Shown here piece after piece: positions 48,001 through 60,000 of a stretch of 64,000 bases of DNA (positions within the stretch are counted from its first letter, which is position 1; the number at the start of each line of letters is the position of its first letter). The DNA comes from Aplysia californica (taxonomy: Eukaryota > Mollusca > Gastropoda > Aplysiida > Aplysiidae), in contig NW_004797424.1 in NCBI RefSeq assembly GCF_000002075.1, positions 674,886 to 738,885 on the forward strand, read 5' to 3'. A program made the translations under genes and the position numbers. The notes under the pieces are model-generated. The model worked only from the letters and a program-made list of their open reading frames with translations, made no database searches and was not told where the DNA came from.

Positions 48001-51000
48001 GAAATGTTTGAATGAGTCTATTTTAGTGTCTTAAAAGCTGTGGAATCACATTTTATTTAATTTAATCTGTATTCAATATTTTCTTTTGCAGCTTGGACGA
48101 GATTGAGGAGAACTACCGTATCATTGAGCCTTTACATCAGACTCTGAAGAAACTGAAGGCGGAAAACAGCAGATTCTGTCAGGTGGGCACCTGATTTTGC
48201 TTTCCCGGAATGAAATTAGGAGGATCCCAATAAAAATGCACCTGTTTTTTTAGATAATTGTCTTTTTCTGAAGATAAAAATGATAAAGTAGACTGTGGCT
48301 GTCTTGGTGCAGTTGCTAGTATAATCGTAATGTTCTCTTAATTCTTTGAAGACGCACCCACTTTCCCTTTCTTGATACCCTGTGACGCACCTTCTTTGCC
48401 ATTTTTTACTATTTATTTCCTATCAACAGTGCAAAAATCCTACTTACACCTCTAAAATGTACAATTTCTCTTTTTTTTCTCTAATACCAATCAATCATAC
48501 ATTCACAATACCAGTCTTACCCCGATGGAGGCTACAAGATCACTATAGTTTCCCTCGAAAGGAAAACATTTTTGACAAGATGAGACTTGTGGGTCAGGTA
48601 GATCTACCTACCAATGGTACAGATTCATAATCACTGTCATCTGAACTTTCTTTTTCGCACTTTAAGTCTACCTCCTCATCACTGCCATCATCCATAAAAT
48701 ACTCCGAAGCTTCTTCAGTCCGCATCACACCCCGTCGCCTAGAGCTCACCATTTTGGATAGAAACTGCGACATTTCGTGCGAAACAATGGGCCTAAAACA
48801 AACACCATGCAAAGCGATCCTAATTCAAAAGCAAATAAAAGGAATCAACCAAATTATAGGGCTTTGGACGAGCTTTGCAATGACATAGGGGTTGTCCATC
48901 TTAGAGCTCTAATTTAGCAAATAAATACGTTTAAAATCGTCAGCAGATTATCCGCTGATACGGTGACTACGGTAGGTTCTCCTGTCGGCTGATTATCCGC
49001 TGACGCGTCTTCAAAGAGTCAGAAGCATAACTCTGAATATCACTAAAACACTTAATGCAGTTCCTTTTCTTGACAGTTATAATAAAAGTAGCTTCATGTC
49101 ATGTGTTTCATGAGAATTATTCCAGTTTTGAGAAAGTTTAGATTCCAAGTTTGTGCTTTAATAGGTCCCCAGAGCAAAGCCCAGGAATTTGTATCCACCT
49201 TTCTATATATTTGTTGCCTCTGAACTATTTTGTCTAAAGTGCACTCTGGACTAAATAGTTCTGAGGCGGCAATAGTATTCAAATGTGGGCAGTCGGTGGG
49301 TGCTCTGGTGTGGTTTGCTCCTTCTTTCCTATCAAACATCTATCGTCCTGATCTCTCCTTCTTCTTTTTTGTGTTTGTTACTCTTTTGTTATACCTCTAA
49401 TCTTCGTCACTTTTTAACCTTATTGTGTTGCAAGTGCCGTAAAACTCTTACTAAAACTAAACAAATATTCAAAGTAGTTTTTCTGGCTTTGTTTTGTTTC
49501 AGTTATCTGCAGCTCAGGAAAATCTGAAGCACATCTTTACTGTCCCTGAGAGTGTGAAGAAGACGAAAGAGCTCATCATGGAGGGAAAGCTCTTACAGGC
49601 TCATAAACAGTAAGATGATGGGAATGGGTACCCAGCTATAGACAGAGAAAGATCTTGCCAGTTTGTTTGTGTTTGAGCGCTTAATCAGCTGCTTGCACTG
49701 TATGCTTCCCGGGAAGCTGAGAATGTTTCTGAGTGTTCTATGGTCTGCTGGGGTAATAATATAGTGTAAAGTGCATTGAGCTTGCTGTTGAACAGGGGTA
49801 TGCGCTATACAAATGCTACTTATTATTATTATTATTATTAAGATCTCACTTCTTGTTGTAAGTTTAAGTGTTTCTGTCCTTTGTGCTAGTCTGTCAGCTC
49901 CATGTTGTTTTCACCTTTTATATTTATGTGATAAACCTCAGTACTTAAAGGGTCTATAAAAATAATACTGCGAAATGGTAGTCCTCTTTGGAGCTTGCGT
50001 GTTTGAATTGTAGGTGGCTTTCTTTGTATCATGTAGAGTACAGTTCTGATTAGTGCCATGCTTGCAGTTTTGGTGGCTCTTGTCTCCATTTATTTAGAGA
50101 TGTCTCGACTCCGTCGTCTTTTTTTTAATTGGGGGGGGGGGGGGGGGGTGTTGGGGGGAGATATCCCCTTTCTGCTTTAATGGTACTTTTCTTGTGAAAA
50201 ATATCGTTTTCCAGACTGTTGTGTGTCTTTATACTATCAGACTGTAGTCAAACTTGTCCAAGACAGCTTCTCTTTGTTGGGGAGAAAAGAGGTCATCTTG
50301 ACATGTGGTTTTCTTGGATATCTTCATTAAAATATTGAAAAAAAGATGTAAGGGGAGAAGTGGGAAATAGTCATTACTTAAGTGATTATCATGGACAGGT
50401 TCTCTTTTGAGTGCAAAAAACCTGTTGTATCCTTTCGTCTCACTTTATCCTGAATGGGTTTTATTACCTTTTCTGATTTTTTTGCTAAAAGTCAGTGATT
50501 CACGTGAAACTTGGTGGTTTTTTTCTTTACTTATGATGTGCTTAGTATTGTCTGGTGATGCCATTGCATATTTGAAGGAATAGCTGATGAATCGTTGTGG
50601 CCTGTTTTTTTTCCACTTTTATCTTCATATATCATTCATATAGTATTATCTGTTTAACTAACAAAATATGACAAATCGTCTTGTTTTCCTTCTGTCTGTA
50701 TCAGCCTGACTGACCTTGAGATGTCGCGAGATGACCTTCTGCTGGCAATGCACAAACAGCCCAACCAGAGCCCAACAGACAAAAACGTAAGCTTCTTTTT
50801 ACGATCACAGGTCATAGGTCATAGGTTCTGATGGATTACACAGCGGTTTTGTGCAATCCTATAGTTCAAAGGTAATGTGTTCCCAGAAGTCAAGGGAGGT
50901 GGAATTGAAATCCTACTGCAGTAAAATGATCCTTCTATGTTGTAGATTTTGCCTATGTTCTCGTGGATGGTTGGAGGGTGTTACTGTTGGGTTTTACTTC

Positions 51001-54000
51001 TTTTTTCCCCCTCTTTTGGTTCTATCTTTCTTACTTTTTCCTGTGGGTATTTAGCAGGTGCTCTGGTGTGGTCTGCTCCTTCTTGCCCATCAAACATCTG
51101 TTGTCCTTATCTTCCCTCCTTGTATTTGTATGTTACTCTCTTGTAACATCTCTAATCTTTTGCGCTTGTATGACTTATTTGGGTTGGAAGTGCTATAAAA
51201 TTTAATAAAAATTACTTTTACTCTGTATTATATGTGAGGCGTGTTGACAAAATGAGTTACTTCTCAGATTTGAGCCTTATGGAAAAAGAAACACACGCTT
51301 ATAGGTGAAATTGGTACAATTAATAAGTATGAAATAATAAAAGGCATGTTTACTCAAAGAATAAAACATCAATAGAAAATCTACAAATTTGATCCTGGTG
51401 TCAATTTTTGGCCAAAATCTCCGTTTGTGGATGAAGAGAAGTAACTCCTTTTTTGTCAGCACGCCTCACATATGACCCTTATTGTGTCAACTTGCTACTC
51501 TGTAGTCAAATATCAACGTTACAGTTTTGGTTTTAGACTCACCATTCTGTGAAAGAGGAAACTATTTTATTTCCAGTTTAATGTTTTTCCATCTGTTCAT
51601 TTATTCTTTCCTCTTCCCTTTTTCCACAGACGGTCAACACGTACTTCTCGGAGGTCCAGGACTTGTCCAAGGAGCTGGGCAAACAGCTGTGGGTCATCAT
51701 TCAGCGCACGCTCATGTCTGTGAGACGCGAGCCCACACTCATCTGCACCGCGCTGAGAATTGTGGAGCGAGAGGAAAGGTGAGTGGGTTTTTTTTGTGTG
51801 ACACGTTTGTAAAAGTTTTTGTATTTTGTATTATATAACCCACAGTAAAGGTTTGTGCACTTTTTTTAATACAGGGTTTTTTGTAATGCCATTAAACTTA
51901 AGAGGCAAGACCTCCTAATTTAATGACTATCTCTCAAATGCTATGTATAGTCAACCCTTCTATATGGCTGTGAATGTTGGACAATCACTAAAGACAGTGA
52001 AAATAAAATAGAAGCAACAGAAATGTGGTTTCTTGGGAGACTACTGAAAATATCGTGGAAGGAAAAGAAGTCAAATGAGGTAGTGCTTGATGAAGCTCAC
52101 GTGGGACGCTCCCTGTTAAAAACAATCAGGAAACGACAAATGCAGTTTTTGAGACACCTGAATAGACATAAAGGCCTTGAACATCTAGCTCTCACTGGCA
52201 AAATTGAAGGAATAGGTAGGCCCAAAGCAACCTACTTAAGGAACCTAAACAAATGGGTAACAGGGAATGATCAGAGAAACGTAGCTTTTTCAAGATCATC
52301 CAAGCAAAGGAATGAATGGAGAACCATGATCGCCGATGTCTGTGGCAGATCTGGCTCTGGATGATGATGATGATATCTCCTATGGGACTGAGCTAAGTGG
52401 CTGGGGAGCCTTAAAAGCTCCATAAAACAACCCTGTTTGGGATTCGATCTAGGATCATCCACTCCACAGTCCAGCATGGAAACATCTGAGCTATCCACTT
52501 GCAGGCGGTGGCGATGGATCAGACATACCCTCAGGAAGTCGGACAGCTGCATAACAAAGAAAGTGTTGGATTGGAATCCATAGGGTAAAAGATCAAGGGG
52601 GAGACCGTGTGGAACCTCTTGAAGAATCACAGAAATTGATATAGAGAAAAGTGGGAAGACATGGAATAACATCAAGATGTGAGCCCAGGATAGAGAAAGG
52701 TGTAAAGTGTATGTCTGTGGTCTATACCCTGGTGCAGGGTGAGAAAGGCAACGATGATGGTCACTTGCAGTTGTATATATTCTCCTTTTCTCACCCCTCA
52801 GAATGGATGTAGCCTGGACACGTAAGTGCGATCAGACAGGATTCATGCCACCAGGACGACCCAAACAGTGGCGGGCGAAATGTTTTGAGGTCCTGGAGAC
52901 TTCCATCTCTGCCAGGTAAGTGTTGTCTTTCATATTTCTTGATATTCAATGTGTTAAATAGTTATGTGGCGCTTTGCACTTTAAAAAAAAAATTCTTGTC
53001 ATTGTTTGGAGTCCTGTTGTCTTTTTCAGCATTTTTGTCGATACTCAACCTTTCCTGGTGACTTTCATAATCTTCTCTTAATGGTTAGAGGTCACTCTCG
53101 TATGGTCTGCTCCTGCTTCTTCCTTTCATGCTAATTTATTCCTGGCTTGATATTGTGATTATTATATGAACTCACTGTAAATCACTGAATAACACGTTGA
53201 ACTCCCATGCTCTGTAGTTCGTGTGGGATATGCAGAGAAAAATATTCTTGGTACGTCATCTGCCTCTTCTTTCCTTTTGTCTGTCTTCTTTTATTTCAAT
53301 GCAACGACTGAGAAGGGCAGATGATAGTGGGCACCATTGATAGGTCCTACTGTTTTTTTTCTTTCCCTCTGTTGCTTATGTTTGTCTGCGTCGCATTCTG
53401 TATTGTTCCTTTTGGTCGTTTTCATACGCAAGTTCGTCTGTGTACTTCCCGACTAAAACCAAAGAACTAAGCCCTGTAGTCTGCCTCTCTAACAGGCTAT
53501 TCCTGTCTTTGTTAAACTTGTACAAGTTGGTAGTTGGCGGGTACTCTGGTGTGGTTTGCTCCATCTTTCATATCAAACATCTATCGTCCTTATCTCTCCT
53601 CCTTTTGTTTTGTGTTTGTTACTCTCTTGTAACACTTCTAATCTTCGGCACTTATATAACCTTATTGTTTTGCAGTGGCCATAAAACGCTTGCTGAAACT
53701 GAAACAAAACTCGTACAAAATTATACAATTCTATCTCAAAAAGAGAATGCTGCCCAGTGGTGACCGGTAATGTTTGCTTTTCTTGTTGGTGTGATATAAT
53801 GCACCATGTGTCACTGGTGTAACTTCTGTATTACTTTATGAATGCCATCTATTTCCCATTGTGAATGAAATTTCCACATAGAGATCCTTAGATGTTTTTA
53901 GTATTATTGTTTTTATTATTATTGTCATAATATAATAATGATTATTATTACTATTATTATTATTTATTCGTTTTTTAAATTATTATGATCACTAATATTA

Positions 54001-57000
54001 TTTTATTATCATTATTATTATTAATATTATTGTTATTGTTGTTATTTTTATTATTATTATTATTATTATTGTTGTTTTTGTTTTCATCCTCATTATCAGA
54101 CTTTCATCGTCATCATCATTATTATTAATTATGATTGCTGTTATTTTTTGTGTCCTGTGAGTAGGATTGAGGGTAGCCAGCTGGAGACGCGAGACCAGAA
54201 CAAGATGTGGCTGGTCAGACACTTGGAGATCACACGCCAGATCATGATAGATGACCTCAAGGTGGTCAAGGTCTGTTCTTCTTCTTCTACTGCGTTCTGT
54301 TTGCCAGATCTGAACTCTGGAGTAGGTGACTGGAAGTCCCTCAACTCAAATGGAGTCAGATTTTGATGTGCAGATTGATTGCTTAGTGTAAAACTCTGTC
54401 ATAAACCATACATTTTGAAATGCATCAGATTAGATCCATGGCCCCAGTACATTAGTAATATCAGTGCAAATAATTTCATTCTATTGCTGATGGTGCAGCA
54501 CCTTTATTTTCATCTTTCAGCTAAGTTATATTTTGTTCCTTAAGGACATATCCCACAGACTGCCTGTCTCAAAGCACTGTGTTAATAATTATGACAGCAG
54601 TGTACCAGCCACAGTTGTTGGCTGGCTGGTAAAGTGAGGAGGGCAAGGATAGTGAAGGAGCAAAGGAAGAGTTTTAAAGATAAAGTTTGAGGTCACGGAT
54701 TTCCTGAGAACAGGTCATCCAATCTGGTGTGCATTGAATTGTAGTTCTGGGGAAAGAAGTAGGCACACAGTTAGCTTGGCTGGAATTATGCTGAACTACG
54801 CAGATGATAGCCCTGGCTTGACTCCCCAATTGGGTGTTAAGAGCTCCGGTTGTTTTAGGGAGTTTTTAAGGCTCTCCGCCTATTTAGCTTGGTCCTATCC
54901 AAGATGGACACTTAATTTGAAAGTCCCGCATCTTTACTCTTTATCTCCCCACTATGCTTGGGTCCTCTTTTGGTACTAAATCTAAAAATGACAAAATCCT
55001 CACTAAATGGGTCATTAAATCAAAACAAGTGTACCTATTTTGATAGTTCTTCATCTAATGAATGAACTCCCGATAAGAGAGATCAAAGTCGTCGTAAAGG
55101 ATTTCGGCTCACCGGCACAGGGGTTCCGACCGTGAGTCACTGGGAGCGGCTTGCCGGAGATAAAGAGTCAAAAAATTAACAATATTGAAAGGGGCCTTTA
55201 ACCCATACTATAACCAATAGAAAAGAGAAAACCTTGTATTCCTCTCTTCCATTTCATATTTGTTATCCCCATTTGTTGTTGTTCCGCAGACGTTGCTGCC
55301 TCCAGTGTTCCCACCAGAGTACAACATCGTCAAAAGATACACCAAGATGTACCACAAGTCTCTCTCTCTACATGTTAGTGGACTTTTCTCTTTATTATTC
55401 TTTTTCTTCTATGTTTAGAAAGTACAATAGAATTCTTCTGTCTCATTCACTTTTTGGGTGAAAAGTAGAATGTTTATAAATTATGTAGTCATTTCTCTTC
55501 CATTCTCTAAAGGTCTGTTCAAAATATTTGCAGTGACCTCAAGTTTTAGTCAGTCTTTATGCTTTTCTGAATTGAAAGTGATATGTAGTGGATGTTTATT
55601 TTTTCAAATTTTCAAGTGGAGAAGATACAAAATACAACATTCAAACAAGAAAGTTATTAAATGTGAGGCATGCTGACTAAATGAGTTACTTCTCGCAATC
55701 CACAAATCGATATATTTGTAAAAAATTAACACTACGGTCAAAGTTGTAGATATTCTTTTGTAAACCATATTCTTTAAGTATAGCATGCCTTTTATTATTT
55801 CATACTTATAAACTGTAAAAACTTCAACTATTTGCATGATGTTTCTATTTCCATTGGGCTCGAATTCGAGAAGTAGCTCATTTTGTCAGCACACTTCTCA
55901 AATTTAAAACTCTTTTATCTTGTCTATTGGGAGTGGTACGTTGGTCTAGGTATGACTTATAGGTAACATGGATGTGATTGCTAATTTTTTTTTCAAGGAA
56001 GAAACAGGGCAAGGAAGCACCATTCATTCATAATGAAACACACGTACAGTCAAATCTACCTAAGACAGCCAACCATTGTCGAGGAGGAAAGGGGTCATCT
56101 TAGACAGATGGTCCTGTTTGGACGGTGTCCTTATGATATAGAAAAAGAGAAGGGGAGTGGGGGGAGTGGGAAATAATTTTATTTGTTGAGGTGATTGTCT
56201 TGAACAGGTGGCTGTTAGAGCAGGTGCAACAGTATGAGCTGTTGCTTTGTTTGAGAAGCTATAGTATAGTTTAGTATAGTTTAGTATAGTTTAGTATAGT
56301 ATAGTTTAGTATAGTTTAGTATAGTTTAGTATAGTTTAGTATAGTATAGTTTAGTTTAGTTTAGTAAAAGTTTTACTCCGCTCGCGACTGCATAAACTAT
56401 AAGGTTTTTCCTTTTTAATTGAGAAAAAAATTGTTACTGATAAAAGATGATTTTATCTCTTTGCTTTTCCCCATGCTCCACAGCTGGAGGACATGATACA
56501 TCAGGAACTGGAGGGCAACGAGATTGTTTCTCTGTTGCAGTGGGTGGGAGCATACGAGTAAGTGGATTCTTTTTTTCTCGTGATTGTTATGTTTTATACT
56601 CAAACCGACACAATTTACTTTGATACTCATTTATGCAGAGTGCGGTGGCGGAGCGGTTAGTTCGCTCCTCTCTGAAGTCCAGGTTCCAGCCTCTGTTCGG
56701 ACACGGATTTTTTTCGCCCCACCTGCCCACCCAGCAGTAATGGGTACCTGACTTCAAGTTGGGGAAAGGAACTGTCCACCCTACCACAATATGCCGAAGG
56801 CCCAGGAAGTTGTCTCACTAACAAGGAAATTCCCAATGTCCAGATTGGATGCGGGAACGACTTTACTTTTTTATTCATTTATGATAAGAACAATTTTTCC
56901 TAAAAATGAAGTTAGAATATGTAGCCCCCGTAGTATATGTGCGACATAGAACCAGGATCGGGCCCAACAAAGAACAGGTAATGCGGAACAAGATTTTCCA

Positions 57001-60000
57001 TTTAACAATTAAAAAGCAGAATAAATGCTTTGGATTTATGTTGGTGTTTTGTTTTGATTTTGTTTTTGTTTTCTTTTTCATTGTTGTACTTGTCACATCA
57101 AGCTCGGGATTTTTTTTTAAAAGAAGGGGGTGGGGGTGATAAGGGGTATACAAAGGGTAATTTCCATCTTTGTTCCACTCCCTGACCATTGTTTTGTTTT
57201 GCAGCTCACCAGAATTGATGCGCCATCCAGAGTTGAACATCGATGTGAAGGAACTAGGACCTCTCCTAGAGCACAACTTTATTGTACATCTCCGCAACCT
57301 GTGAGTCAGACATGGTCCTTGGGGGTCTTAGCTAGTGGTACATTCGGCGAGAGAAGCGACATCGTTTTATGGGGGGGGGGGGGGGGGGCTGTTGAATTCT
57401 TTATAGCGTGTTTGGTTTCTGATTTATTGTTTTCTATTCTTTGTCTGTCTGCTCTCCTTCCAAAGGGTTTTACCGCCCCTGGGGCGGTGCCACTCAAGGA
57501 AGTGTCTTTAGGCCATTCCCAAAGGAGGGATATTTCTCGTTCTAGTGCATAGTAGAATTGTAAATGGGCTGATCTAACAATGTCATGCTCGTAATTGTGC
57601 CTGAACTACAACAGGGAACTGCTGCTTTTTCTTTCCAAATCCTTACTATCGTCATTTTCCTCTACTTCTTTTGTATGTTTGTCACACTCTTGTGACCGGC
57701 TATTTCCAGGGTGCCTTGATAGTCGAAGCAGACTTTGTGCTATTGAAGCTAGAGAGGTGAGCAGAGTAAGTCTGATTCCCTGTTAGGACTTCTCTGTTGA
57801 CATCCACCCCTTGGCGCTCATATGACCTTATGCAGTTGGGAATGCCGTAAAACCTCTACTAAAACTTTTAAAAAGGCGTTTGTATGGGCAGGAGTTCTGG
57901 TCTGGCCTGCTAGTTCTGCCTCTTGTCTGTGTTTCTAATGGGTGCTTGGAGTGTGTCTCTATCAGGTCAAGTTTCTTTTCCCTCTGTCTGTTGTTTCTGT
58001 CTGTGTGCTTTGCTTTTTTTCCTTCCACCGCAAAGCTGTTGTTATGTTGATGTGTTTGTCTTTACTCAAATAAGCCAGACAAATCCAGGCGAACACATTT
58101 GTATTACATTTCATATCCTGTAGTTGGTATCTTTTCTAGTGTAACTTTCAATTTTTTTTTTACACCTGAAGTTTCAGAACTATTGGAAAATGTAAACTTT
58201 TGACAAAATGGAATGATTTGGGGGTTTTTTTTGTGTGACTGTTTCAGATATCTTAAAAACATGAAGCAGAACATCACAGAATGGAGCAGAAACACGCTCA
58301 AGTCAGACATGAAGGTGAGCTTGTCTATCAGGTGTTCAGGATTCTCTGTTGAAACGTGTGAGGAACGGAAAAAAATTCCATTAAAGTTGTATCAAGCAAA
58401 GTGAGAGGGTAGTGTAGTCATTTGTGTGATTGTGTTCAACTGGAAGACTCTGCTTCCACGGACACATTAAGAAAATTGATTATTTAGATGCTGAAATTGA
58501 GTGTGCTGGGTCAGAGAAAGAAAAGAAGTACCAAGAACAACTTGATGGAGAATGGTTGAGGCAGGTACAAAGATACCTAACAAAATTTAGACACAGCTGG
58601 AGAAAGATATTCAAGATAGACATCTTTCGAGGGGAATTATCAGTGCCCCATGCTACTATGGAAGTTGATGTACAAGGGGGATGTAGAATCATCATCATGT
58701 CTCTGTGCTTGTCTTTCATTAAAATTTGAAGGCGTCAAAAGTTAGCAATACTTTTCTTCTGCCCTTTTACTGTTTCTGCCTTTCTTTCTTTTTATCCAGC
58801 TCTTAATCACCCCCAGGTCTTGAACTAAAACACTTCCTCCACCAGGGCAGTGTAATGACTGAAGTTGTCTTTAGGCCATTCTCAAAGGGGAGGAATTAAC
58901 ATGTTCTTATGCACAGTAGAATTGTACATGGCCTGATTTATCAATGTCATGCTCATACTGTGCCGGAACAACATAGGGGGAACTGCTGCTTTTTCTTTCC
59001 ACATCCTTATTATCGACATTTTCCTCTACTTCTTTTGTATGTTTGTCATTCTCTTGTGAACTGCTATTTCTGGGGTGCCTTGATAGTTAAAGCAGACTTT
59101 GTGCTGTTGAGGCTAGAGAAGCGAGCAGAGTTAGCCTGATTCCCCTTTTGGACTTCTCTGTTGACATCCTCCTCTTGGCGCTCATACGACCTTATGCAGT
59201 TGCGAGCGCCGTAAAAAAGAACTAAAACACTCTCCCTGTATTATTATCAAGTGCTCCTCTCATGCAACTTACAGTTTCCTCAGTGTACTAACTCCTGTGC
59301 GAGGCCGGTGTTTGAAGGGTGCTGCTGGTAGCTCCTCCTTCTTTATTTTCCCTTTATTGTTTCTGTCTGTCTATCTGTCTTACTTTTTCCTTTTACATAC
59401 AACCATTTTTTTGTGTGGATGTACTTCTGTTTACTCCTAGCATCGGTAGTCCAGCGGTTAAGTGTGTGTGTCTGTGTGCCATACTAGTGTTCATAAGATT
59501 GTGGGTTTGAGAGTTTGATGCTCAGCTCAGGGCAATGTTGCGCGTTCTTGGGAAAGGCATTTTACACAATTTTGCCTTTTGGCTCGGTCTTATCGGAGAT
59601 GATATTTTAGGTGCGGAGGTCTTGCCTCTTAAATAAACTGAATAACATTACAGTGTTGTAAGGGGTGTTAAGCCTATCATCATCATCCAGTGCCTTGCCG
59701 ACTGGGGTGGGCGATCATGGACCTCCACTTCACTCTTGTCTTGCGTTGCAGCCATGGTCTCAGTTGTTTTTTCTGCTCCCAGCCATGTTGTCATCTTGTC
59801 CAGTATCTTTTCCTTCTGTCTGCCTCTGCCTGTCTTTCTATCAAAGTTGCCTGTGTTAAGCCTAGATATACAATTTTGAAAATGTTCTTTTTACTCAAAC
59901 AAATAAACCAACTTGTTTCAGGACTGGGTCAAGGACGAGGTGCCAGACCAGGATGGGGATGGTTACTACAACACCCAGCTGCCGGTCATCATCTTCCAGA

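Noticed and set aside
58430-58729. 99-residue open frame in EXOC3 intron 13
   Set aside because: It reads like decayed LINE text but matches neither LINE family here; I could not support a call.
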